From: Chryseobacterium sp. FH2
Lineage (GTDB): Bacteria > Bacteroidota > Bacteroidia > Flavobacteriales > Weeksellaceae
Assembly (NCBI RefSeq): GCF_001045455.1
Contig: NZ_LFNE01000002.1
Coordinates: 427,165 to 491,164 of the forward strand
DNA: 64,000 nucleotides
Reading direction: 5' to 3'
Part shown: positions 52,397 through 60,095 of the stretch, piece after piece
Position numbering within the stretch: position 1 is the first letter of the stretch
How the letters are laid out: every line of letters starts with the position of its first letter
Position numbers and translations under genes: made by a program
The notes under the pieces: generated by a model
Told to the model about the DNA's origin: nothing
The model's database searches: none
What the model saw: the letters and a program-made list of their open reading frames with translations, nothing else

Positions 52397-54200
52397 ATGC
52401 TTCCGGTGAAATAAGCATTTTCCTTTCCCCGATCTGTTGTCGCCACATGGCATAATATAATCCTTTTTCGGCAATTAATTTATCGTGGGAACCCATTTCT
52501 ATGACTTGTCCGCGTTCAAGCACATAAATTCGGTCTGCATGCATAATTGTACTTAAACGGTGTGCGATAAGAACTGTAATTTGTTCTTTTTCTTTTGAAA
52601 TATTTTTTATAGTAGATGTTATCTCTTCCTCGGTAATACTATCCAAAGCAGAAGTTGCTTCATCAAAAATTAATAAATGAGGCTTTCTTAAAAGTGCCCT
52701 GGCGATGGCAATCCTTTGTTTTTCACCACCGCTTAATTTCAGTCCGCCTTCACCGATAACGGTTTCTATGCCTTTTTCTGCTCTTTCCAGCAATGCGGTA
52801 CAACTCGATTTTTGCAAAGCAATTTCCAGATCCGATTCTGTAGCGTTAGGATTTACAAAAAGGAGATTTTCTTTGATAGTTCCTGCAAAAAGTTGGGTAT
52901 CCTGGGTTACAAAACCAATTTGATTTCTCAGTTCATCAAAATCAAATTCTTTTCCGTTAATCGTGTTATAAAAAATATTTCCTTCCTGAGGTCGGTAAAG
53001 CCCAACCAGCAATTTTACCAATGTGCTTTTCCCTGATCCGCTGGGTCCTACAAAAGCGATAGTTTCCCCGTTTTTAACATCGAAAGAAATATTATTCAAT
53101 GCTTTATACTGTGCAGATTGATGTTTGAAAGAAACATGTTTAAATTCTAATTCTTCAATAGCTCCGATTTGTTTTGGATGAAGTGGTTTTTCTTCCACTT
53201 CTTTTTTCATTAAATTATCAAAGTTAAAAAGAGAAGCTTCTGCTTCACGGTAAGAAATGATAATGTTTCCGATCTCCTGCATTGGCCCGAAAATGAAAAA
53301 ACCATAAAACATGAGGGACAGATATTGTCCGGGGGTCACAATATTTTTAAAAATTAATAATAATAAAGTCATGGTAATCATCTGTTGAAGAAAATTAACC
53401 ATCGTTCCCTGAATAAAGCTTAAGGAACGGATGCTTTTCACTTTTCTGAGCTCAAGTCCAAGAATCTTGTAAGTATTATTGTTTAAACGGATAACTTCCT
53501 GATTGGTTAATCCCAAACTTTTAACGATTTCGATATTTCGTAAACTTTCTGTGGTGCTTCCCGCTAAAGCCGTGGTTTCTGAAACAATATTTTTTTGAAT
53601 ACTTTTTATTCTTTTGCTCAATAAATTAGTAATAAATGCAATCAGGAAAATTCCGCAGATGTACACAGGCATAATCGTCCAATGTAAACGAATAGCATAC
53701 ACCGAAACGAAAATAATACTCACTAAGATTCCGAAGAAGATATTAATAAAACTGGTAATAAATTTTACGGAGTCTTCTCTTACTTTCGTTAAAATCGATA
53801 AGGTTTCGCCGCTTCTTTGGTCCTCAAATTCCTGATAAGGCAACGCCATTGAATGTTTTAAACCGTCTGTAAAGATTTTCGCACCAAACTTTTGAGTGAT
53901 AACACTTACTGCATAATCCTGAAAAGCTTTAGCAATCCGGCTTATCATCGCTGTTCCGATAAGTAATGCTAAAAAATAAAAAACGCCGTGATAAATTCCG
54001 TCTCCATATAAATATTGGTTCAGATTTCTGGGTAAAAGTTTTTCTTTATCAAAAAAATTGGGATGAGTCACCAGCTTATCAAGGATATTACCGGTAATGG
54101 CCGGAGCAAATAAAGAAAAAACCTGATTGATGGTTGCCAAAAACAAAGAAAGGATAATCAACCATTGGTAGGGCTTAAGGTATCTTAAAAGTATTTTCAT
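52395..54200 (-). CDS. ABC transporter, fused permease and ATPase (exporter type)
   Basis: 601 aa with six TM helices (about 15-310) and a C-terminal nucleotide-binding domain. Walker A is GPSGSGKSTLVKLL (about 385), the Q-loop FVTQDTQLFAG, signature LSGGEKQR, Walker B LLIFDEATSALD, and the switch AHRLS. Half-transporter of the MsbA/multidrug class; it works as a dimer and exports a lipid or drug-like substrate. It lies between scoA (convergent) and scoB (divergent) with no evident link to CoA transfer. Confidence 0.94.
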   Translation of the reverse strand: MKILLRYLKPYQWLIILSLFLATINQVFSLFAPAITGNILDKLVTHPNFFDKEKLLPRNLNQYLYGDGIYHGVFYFLALLIGTAMISRIAKAFQDYAVSVITQKFGAKIFTDGLKHSMALPYQEFEDQRSGETLSILTKVREDSVKFITSFINIFFGILVSIIFVSVYAIRLHWTIMPVYICGIFLIAFITNLLSKRIKSIQKNIVSETTALAGSTTESLRNIEIVKSLGLTNQEVIRLNNNTYKILGLELRKVKSIRSLSFIQGTMVNFLQQMITMTLLLLIFKNIVTPGQYLSLMFYGFFIFGPMQEIGNIIISYREAEASLFNFDNLMKKEVEEKPLHPKQIGAIEELEFKHVSFKHQSAQYKALNNISFDVKNGETIAFVGPSGSGKSTLVKLLVGLYRPQEGNIFYNTINGKEFDFDELRNQIGFVTQDTQLFAGTIKENLLFVNPNATESDLEIALQKSSCTALLERAEKGIETVIGEGGLKLSGGEKQRIAIARALLRKPHLLIFDEATSALDSITEEEITSTIKNISKEKEQITVLIAHRLSTIMHADRIYVLERGQVIEMGSHDKLIAEKGLYYAMWRQQIGERKMLISPEA

Positions 54201-54321
54201 TCTATTAAATAATGTTGTAAAATTAGAGATATTATTTTGACTTATGATATTAATAATTTTGAATAATAAAGACCTTTTGTATTCAGGCGAAAATAATTAA
54301 ATTGCAGTCTAAGTTTTTAAT

Positions 54322-54975
54322 ATGCTCACAAAAGAACAAATTGCTAAAAGAATTTCAAAAGAACTGAAAGACCGTTACTATGTAAACCTGGGAATAGGGA
54401 TTCCTACTTTGGTCGCCAACTACGTCCCAGAAGGTATTTCCGTAGAATTTCAAAGTGAAAACGGAGTTTTGGGGATGGGGCCTTTCCCTTTTGAAGGTGA
54501 AGAAGATGCAGATGTCATCAACGCCGGAAAACAAACTATTACTATTTTAGAAGGTGGCTCATTCTTCGATTCTGCTTTCAGTTTCGGGATGATAAGAGGT
54601 CAGAAAGTTGATCTTACAATTCTTGGAGCAATGGAAGTTTCAGAAAACGGAGATATCGCCAATTGGAAAATTCCTGGAAAAATGGTAAAAGGAATGGGTG
54701 GTGCAATGGATCTGGTGGCTTCCGCTGAGAATATTATCGTTGCGATGATGCATGTAAACAAAGCGGGAGAAAGTAAAATCCTGAAAAAATGTACTCTTCC
54801 TTTAACTGGTGTAAACTGTGTGAAAAGAGTCGTTACAGAATTAGCTGTTCTTGATGTAACTCCGGCAGGTTTCAAGCTTGTTGAGAGAGCTCCGGGGGTT
54901 TCGGTAGAGCATATTATACAGTCTACAGAAGCCGATTTGATCATTGAGGGCGAAATTCCTGAAATGCAATTCTAA
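54322..54975 (+). CDS. scoB: 3-oxoacid CoA-transferase subunit B
   Basis: 217 aa beta subunit of a family I CoA-transferase. NLGIGIPTLVANY (about 22-34) is followed by the catalytic Glu in QSENGVLGMGP (Glu 46). The GGSFFDSAFSFGMIRGQ and GAMEVSENGDIANW blocks are also present. It forms the active enzyme with ScoA. Divergent from the ABC transporter gene and followed by a strong terminator. Confidence 0.94.
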   Translation: MLTKEQIAKRISKELKDRYYVNLGIGIPTLVANYVPEGISVEFQSENGVLGMGPFPFEGEEDADVINAGKQTITILEGGSFFDSAFSFGMIRGQKVDLTILGAMEVSENGDIANWKIPGKMVKGMGGAMDLVASAENIIVAMMHVNKAGESKILKKCTLPLTGVNCVKRVVTELAVLDVTPAGFKLVERAPGVSVEHIIQSTEADLIIEGEIPEMQF

Positions 54976-54980
54976 TAAAA

Positions 54981-55019
54981 AAATCAAAAAACCTCGTCAC
55001 TGACGAGGTTTTTTTGATT
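54981..55019. terminator. scoB terminator
   Basis: Stem AACCTCGTCA / TGACGAGGTT inside longer AT arms (AAATCAAAA / TTTTTGATT), T-run on both strands; it can also serve the convergent DUF4197 gene. Confidence 0.88.
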
Positions 55020-55060
55020 GAAGATATTTCAAATTCAAATTTTTGTTTCAGTCCAAGAAA

Positions 55061-55861
55061 TTATTTTCTGTCCTGCGCTCCAAAAACTTTCTGCAAGATA
55101 CTTGTTGTTCTCATGGCAGGAGTATTTCTGATTCCGCTTTCTTTATCCGCAACCATTTTGAAAACTCCGTTAATGGTTTCAGTAGTTACATATTCATTAA
55201 GATCAGTCGTTACAGACTGCCCTGTCAAAGTATTATATTTTGAAATTAAGTTTTTCCAGACAGAATCAGCACCCACTTTTCCTAATGAAGCCTTTACTTT
55301 TGGCTGAAAAGCAGTAAATAACTGGCTTTGAGTTTTTTCTTGTAAATAATTTGTAGCGGCATTATCGGTTCCCAGTAAAATATTTTTAGCATCCGTAATT
55401 GTCATTGAAGTAATAGCATTCGCGAAAATTGGAGTTGCTTCTGTTACGGCATCTTCGGCGGCTCTGTTTAACAACTTTACACCTTGATCTGCCAGACTTC
55501 CCAAACCTACCGAGCGCAGGGTAGTATCAATTTTCCTCAGCTTTTCGGGCATTAAAATTTTTACGGCTTCATTTTTAAAGAAACCATCTGTTACAGCTAG
55601 CTTTTTGACACCTTCAGAAACCCCCATATTTAAAGCTTCCTTTAAACCTGACGAAATCTGAGTTGAGGTAAGATTACTGATATTTACAGAAGAGCTACTG
55701 CTCGATGTTGTAGAGGACGTCGTGGAAGTTGTTGTTTTTACGGGAGTATTAAGATCAATCCCGGTTTTGTCCTTTACCGCAGACTTTAATACGTCGAAAA
55801 TTTGTGCCTGTGTAGAAACTGAAAATAATAGTCCGGCGGCTAGAAGAATAGTTTTTCTCAT
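55061..55861 (-). CDS. Exported DUF4197 protein
   Basis: The start at 55861 (MRKTILLAAGLLF) is chosen because a -7 box lies at 55881-55874, covering the other ATG at 55876. About 266 aa. Signal peptide ends near STQAQ, then a Ser/Thr-rich linker (about 35-55), then the DUF4197 domain: ISGLKEALNMGVSEGVKKL, LMPEKLRKIDTTLRSVGLG and AVTEATPIFANAITSM, ending KYNTLTG. Family function unknown; probably periplasmic. Confidence 0.88.
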   Translation of the reverse strand: MRKTILLAAGLLFSVSTQAQIFDVLKSAVKDKTGIDLNTPVKTTTSTTSSTTSSSSSSVNISNLTSTQISSGLKEALNMGVSEGVKKLAVTDGFFKNEAVKILMPEKLRKIDTTLRSVGLGSLADQGVKLLNRAAEDAVTEATPIFANAITSMTITDAKNILLGTDNAATNYLQEKTQSQLFTAFQPKVKASLGKVGADSVWKNLISKYNTLTGQSVTTDLNEYVTTETINGVFKMVADKESGIRNTPAMRTTSILQKVFGAQDRK

Positions 55862-55873
55862 TGTATATTTTTG

Positions 55874-55881
55874 CAAATTTA
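55874..55881 (-). promoter_or_regulatory. -7 promoter element TAAATTTG of the DUF4197 gene
   Basis: Exact TAnnTTTG on the minus strand, 12 bp before the ATG at 55861. It overlaps the in-frame ATG at 55876 and so argues against that start. Confidence 0.5.
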
Positions 55882-55965
55882 GATGTTTTATTGTGTAATA
55901 AGTTAAAATGAGTAGAGAAGTTTTTCAGAAAATAATTATCTTAGCTAAAACCATAACCAGATCTG

Positions 55966-58221
55966 ATGATACGCGTTCTTTCAGCATTTTTTGTATTATT
56001 TTCAATTATAAGTTTTTCTCAAAATAGGTTAAATATAATTCCATATCCCCAAAAAGTGAATGTGATTAAAGGGGATTTTCCTATTCCTGAAGTTTTTAGA
56101 CTTGATGATAATTTACCTAAAGAAGAAACTGAATACTTCAAAAAAAGACTGATTTTAGATCTTAAATTTCAGAATTCTAAAGGGCAGGATGCAGATTTGG
56201 TTTATTATCAATTGCCAAAATCTAATAATTTGGCTCAAAATGATGAATTTTATACGCTTGAAATTTCATCAAAGCAGATTCAGATAAAGTCTTATACAAA
56301 TCAAGGATATTTCTTAGCCCTTCAGACATTAATTCAATTAATCCAGAACAATACAAAGGATAATAAACTTCCTGCGCTAAAAATTGAGGATCAACCTAAG
56401 TTTTCATGGCGCGGAATGCATCTGGATGTTTGCCGTCATTTTTTCACTGTTGAAGAGGTGAAGCAGTATATAGATTATTTGGCAATGTATAAGCTCAATA
56501 CTTTTCATTGGCATTTGACGGATGATCAGGGATGGAGGATTGAGATTAAAAAATATCCTAAATTGACTCAAATTGGCTCAAAACGTAAAGAATCAATGAT
56601 TGGAGCTTATGTTGATAATACTTTTGACGGAAAACCTTACGGACCCTATTTTTATACTCAGGAACAAATTAAAGATGTCGTAAAATATGCTCAGAAAAGG
56701 CATATTACTGTAGTTCCAGAAATAGAAATGCCGGGTCATGCTTTGGCTGCACTGTCTGCTTATCCTGAATTGGCTTGCACAAAAGGTCCTTTTGAGGCTG
56801 CTACAAAATGGGGTGTTTTTGATGACGTTTTTTGTCCGAAAGATGAAACTTTTAAATTCTTAGAGAATGTTCTGGATGAAGTGGTGTCACTCTTTCCATC
56901 GCAATATATTCACATCGGAGGTGATGAATGTCCGAAAACAAGATGGAAAGAATGTGCTCATTGTCAGGAATTAATTAAGAAAAATAATCTGAAAGATGAA
57001 CATGGTCTGCAAAGTTATTTTATTCACAGAATTGAAAAATATGTAAATAGCAAAGGAAGAAAGATTATCGGCTGGGATGAAATTTTAGAAGGCGGATTAG
57101 CTCCAAATGCAGCCGTAATGAGCTGGACCGGCGTAAACGGGGGAATCGAAGCGGCAAAATCTAACCATTTTGTGGTAATGACACCTGGTTCTTATTGCTA
57201 TTTTGACCATTATCAGGGAGATCCGGGAACGGAACCAAACGCTTTCGGAGGTTTTACACCTTTGGATAAAGTCTATTCTTATGACCCAATTCCGACCGAA
57301 TTGAATGCTGAACAGGTAAAATATATTTTGGGAGTCCAGGCAAATTTATGGACAGAATATATTCTTGATTTCAAACAGGTTCAATACATGATTTTTCCAA
57401 GATTATTTGCGCTTTCAGAAGTAGGCTGGGGAACTGCCAATCCTAACGATTATAAAGAATTTGAAGGCAGAGTTATTAAACAGTTTAAGATTTTGGATAA
57501 AATGAATGTAAATTATGCTAAAAGCATTTATAATATTTCAGGAAAAGTAATCCCGGATAATAAGGGTATTGCCTATGAACTCCAGTCCTCACAGAACCCG
57601 GAGGGAATTCGATATACCTTAGACGGAACTGAGCCAACAATAAACTCTCAGATTTATCAAAATCCGATTGCTGTTACAAAATCTTTAATTATAAAATCTG
57701 CTTATTTTGAAAACGGTCAATTGAAAAGTGCAGTTTCTTCACAGTCTTTTACGGCTTCAAAAGCGTCAGGTAAAAATATTGTGCTGGAACAGCAACCAAA
57801 TGAAAATTATTCTTTTGGTGGTGCTTTTACATTGGTTGATGGGATTATTGGCAATCAAAAGCAGTTGGGAAAAACCTGGCTTGGTTTTCAGGGAAAAGAT
57901 GTTGTAGCGACAATTGATTTCGGACAAAAAACTCAGTTTTCAGAAGTTTATTTTAATACGTTAGAAAATAAAGGAAGCTGGATTCATTGGGCAAAATCTG
58001 CTCAGGTTTTTGTTTCTGATGATAATAAAAATTTTAAGATGATCAAAGAAATCAGGAAAGATGAAATTCTGAATGCAAAAGGAAAAATGAAACTAAACGT
58101 TGGATATCAAAATTCAAAATATTTAAAAATTAAAATAGAAAATGCAGGAATTATTCCGGCCGGGAATCCCGGGGCAGACTCAAAAGCATGGCTTTTTGTT
58201 GACGAAATCGGAGCTAATTAA
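55966..58221 (+). CDS. Exported GH20 beta-N-acetylhexosaminidase
   Basis: 751 aa. Signal peptide about 1-19 (ISFSQ). A GH20b N-terminal domain covers about 20-140. The GH20 barrel has WRGMHLDVCRHFF, WHLTDDQGWRIEIKKYPKL, EIEMPGHALAAL and the catalytic Asp-Glu in HIGGDECPKTRW (about 320). A chitobiase-type C-terminal segment follows (about 535-610), then an F5/8-type C (discoidin) domain to the end. It removes terminal GlcNAc or GalNAc. It is 35 bp upstream of the glycosylasparaginase gene, in a cluster aimed at glycoprotein sugars. Confidence 0.95.
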   Translation: MIRVLSAFFVLFSIISFSQNRLNIIPYPQKVNVIKGDFPIPEVFRLDDNLPKEETEYFKKRLILDLKFQNSKGQDADLVYYQLPKSNNLAQNDEFYTLEISSKQIQIKSYTNQGYFLALQTLIQLIQNNTKDNKLPALKIEDQPKFSWRGMHLDVCRHFFTVEEVKQYIDYLAMYKLNTFHWHLTDDQGWRIEIKKYPKLTQIGSKRKESMIGAYVDNTFDGKPYGPYFYTQEQIKDVVKYAQKRHITVVPEIEMPGHALAALSAYPELACTKGPFEAATKWGVFDDVFCPKDETFKFLENVLDEVVSLFPSQYIHIGGDECPKTRWKECAHCQELIKKNNLKDEHGLQSYFIHRIEKYVNSKGRKIIGWDEILEGGLAPNAAVMSWTGVNGGIEAAKSNHFVVMTPGSYCYFDHYQGDPGTEPNAFGGFTPLDKVYSYDPIPTELNAEQVKYILGVQANLWTEYILDFKQVQYMIFPRLFALSEVGWGTANPNDYKEFEGRVIKQFKILDKMNVNYAKSIYNISGKVIPDNKGIAYELQSSQNPEGIRYTLDGTEPTINSQIYQNPIAVTKSLIIKSAYFENGQLKSAVSSQSFTASKASGKNIVLEQQPNENYSFGGAFTLVDGIIGNQKQLGKTWLGFQGKDVVATIDFGQKTQFSEVYFNTLENKGSWIHWAKSAQVFVSDDNKNFKMIKEIRKDEILNAKGKMKLNVGYQNSKYLKIKIENAGIIPAGNPGADSKAWLFVDEIGAN

Positions 58222-58256
58222 ACTTAACTAAATTATCCTTAATACCTAACATAAAT

Positions 58257-59249
58257 ATGTCTTCACGTAGAAAATTTCTTAAAAATACAGTACTAGCGTC
58301 TTCAGCATTATTATTAAATCCATTGGATTTGATTGCTAAAGATTTTCCTGAAACTAATAAAATTGTCAATAAACCAATTGTACTTTCCACATGGAATTTT
58401 GGATTGAAAGCGAACGAAGAGGCATGGACTATTTTAGGCAAAGGAGGAAGAGCTTTGGATGCTGTTGAAAAAGGAGTTCGTTTGGTAGAATTGGATCCAA
58501 GTGAAAGAAGTGTTGGCTACGGAGGGCGTCCGGACAGAGATGGGAGAGTGACTTTAGATGCCTGTATTATGGACGAAAATTATAATATCGGTTCTGTTGC
58601 CTGTCTTGAAAATATCAAAAACCCGATTTCTGTAGCAAGAGCGGTCATGGAAAAGACGCCACATGTCATGCTTGTTGGAGATGGAGCATTTCAATTTGCT
58701 ATTTCTCAGGGTTTTAAAAAGGAAAACCTTCTTACTTCGGAATCTGAAAAGGAATGGAAAGACTGGTTGAAAGACAGTAAATATAAACCTATCGTAAATA
58801 TTGAGAATCACGATACTATCGGAATGATTGCGTTGGATGCTCAGGGAAATCTTTCGGGAGCCTGTACAACCAGCGGAATGGTTTTCAAAATGCATGGGAG
58901 AGTAGGTGATTCTCCAATTATCGGAGCAGGTTTATTTGTTGATAATGAAGTAGGGGCAGCGACGGCAACAGGACATGGAGAAGAAGTTATCAGAACGGTA
59001 GGAACTCATTTGGTGGTTGAATTAATGAGGCAGGGTAGGACTCCTCAACAGGCTTGTAAAGAGGCTGTTGAAAGAATTGTGCAGATTACAAAAAGACGGA
59101 ATAAAAATTTAAAAGACATTCAGGTTGGCTTTATTGCCTTAAATAAAAAAGGTGAATATGGTTCTTATTGTATTCAGGATGGGTTTAATTTTGCGGTGCA
59201 AGATCAAAAAGGAAACCGTCTTGAAAAACCGGAATTTGCTTTGAAATAA
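58257..59249 (+). CDS. N4-(beta-N-acetylglucosaminyl)-L-asparaginase (glycosylasparaginase)
   Basis: 330-aa Ntn-hydrolase that cuts the GlcNAc-Asn bond of glycoproteins after peptide removal. A Tat-like signal (SRRKFLKNTVLASSALLL) points to folded export. Self-cleavage occurs before the Thr of HDTIG (Thr 187), which becomes the nucleophile; VGDSPIIGAGLFVDNEVGAA and ATGHGEEVIRT blocks match the well-studied Elizabethkingia (Flavobacterium) meningoseptica enzyme. It stands between the GH20 enzyme and cutC. Confidence 0.95.
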   Translation: MSSRRKFLKNTVLASSALLLNPLDLIAKDFPETNKIVNKPIVLSTWNFGLKANEEAWTILGKGGRALDAVEKGVRLVELDPSERSVGYGGRPDRDGRVTLDACIMDENYNIGSVACLENIKNPISVARAVMEKTPHVMLVGDGAFQFAISQGFKKENLLTSESEKEWKDWLKDSKYKPIVNIENHDTIGMIALDAQGNLSGACTTSGMVFKMHGRVGDSPIIGAGLFVDNEVGAATATGHGEEVIRTVGTHLVVELMRQGRTPQQACKEAVERIVQITKRRNKNLKDIQVGFIALNKKGEYGSYCIQDGFNFAVQDQKGNRLEKPEFALK

Positions 59250-59270
59250 AAACATTAGAAATTAATTTTG

Positions 59271-59310
59271 ATAAAACCATAAAACCATAAAACCATAAAA
59301 CCATAAAACC
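59271..59310 (+). repeat. Five perfect tandem copies of the octamer ATAAAACC
   Basis: Uninterrupted (ATAAAACC)x5, ending 4 bp before the cutC ATG at 59315 and starting 21 bp after the glycosylasparaginase stop. It fills the ribosome-binding region of cutC. The unit is not a multiple of three, but it lies outside the coding frame. Confidence 0.95.
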
Positions 59311-59314
59311 TGAA

Positions 59315-59977
59315 ATGTCAAAAATAGAAATAGCATGCTTTAATCCGGAATCTGCCATCATAGCTTTTGAAAACGGAGCAGACAGGATAGAATTATGTGA
59401 CGGATTAAGCGAAGGTGGAACAACACCGGATTTTGAAATAACAAAACAGCTTAGAAAAAAAATAAATATTCCGATTTTTGTGATGATTCGTCCTCGTGGC
59501 GGAGATTTCACCTATTCTGATGCAGAATTTGAGCAAATGAAAAGTGATGTAATACAATTAAAATCTTTAAGTGTTGACGGCTTTGTTTTCGGAATTTTAG
59601 ATGAAAATGATGAGGTAAGTATTGAAAAAAATAAAATTTTGACTGAATTGGCAAAACCTTATCAATGTACTTTTCACCGTGCTTTTGACAGAGCTAAAGA
59701 TTTGGGAAATTCTTTAGAGAAAATAATTGAATGCGGATTTAAAACCATTCTTACCTCAGGACAAAAACCAAATGTTTCGGATGGAAAAGAGAATTTGAAA
59801 AGGCTGGTGGAATTATCAGACGGAAGAATCGAAATTCTTATTGGTGGTGGACTTCGCTCAACAAATATTGAAGAAATCAGAGAATTTACCAAAGCTGAAT
59901 ATTTTCATTCTTCTGCAATTATTAATGGTGGAGCTTTTGCCGATGCGGATGAGGTTATTGCTTTGAAAAGTAAATAA
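59315..59977 (+). CDS. cutC: CutC-family TIM-barrel protein
   Basis: 220 aa, slightly shorter than E. coli CutC (about 248). CutC blocks: EIACFNPESAIIAFENGADRIELC, LSEGGTTP, VMIRPRGGDFTYSD, TFHRAFDRAKD and a late ILIGGGLRS. It has been named for copper homeostasis, but no metal role is visible. Here it sits between glycosylasparaginase and beta-mannosidase genes, which suggests a sugar-related role instead (inference from position). The octamer repeat just upstream may affect its translation. Confidence 0.9.
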   Translation: MSKIEIACFNPESAIIAFENGADRIELCDGLSEGGTTPDFEITKQLRKKINIPIFVMIRPRGGDFTYSDAEFEQMKSDVIQLKSLSVDGFVFGILDENDEVSIEKNKILTELAKPYQCTFHRAFDRAKDLGNSLEKIIECGFKTILTSGQKPNVSDGKENLKRLVELSDGRIEILIGGGLRSTNIEEIREFTKAEYFHSSAIINGGAFADADEVIALKSK

Positions 59978-60003
59978 TTTAATCAAAAATATTCACATAG
60001 TTT

Positions 60004-60066
60004 GTCATTCTGGAGAAAAATCTAAAATAGATTCTTCATTTCGCTTTACTGCGTTCAGAATGGAGA
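60004..60066. repeat. Interspersed palindromic repeat (GTCATTCTGGAG ... TTCAGAATGGAGAC)
   Basis: Ends CATTCTG (60006-60012) and CAGAATG (60056-60062) are inverted, with inner ATCT / AGAT pair and a TTCTTCATTTCGCTTTACTG segment. From memory, close to the TCATTCTGAACGAAGTGAAGAATCT repeat common in Bacteroidota genomes. It lies between cutC and the mannosidase gene. Confidence 0.65.
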
Positions 60067-60095
60067 CTCATGCTATTTACATCAAATATATATAG

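Noticed and set aside
59185..59511. Minus-strand frame with repeated FMVLWFYG
   Set aside because: It is the octamer tandem repeat read as protein; eight bases give a periodic peptide but there is no gene.
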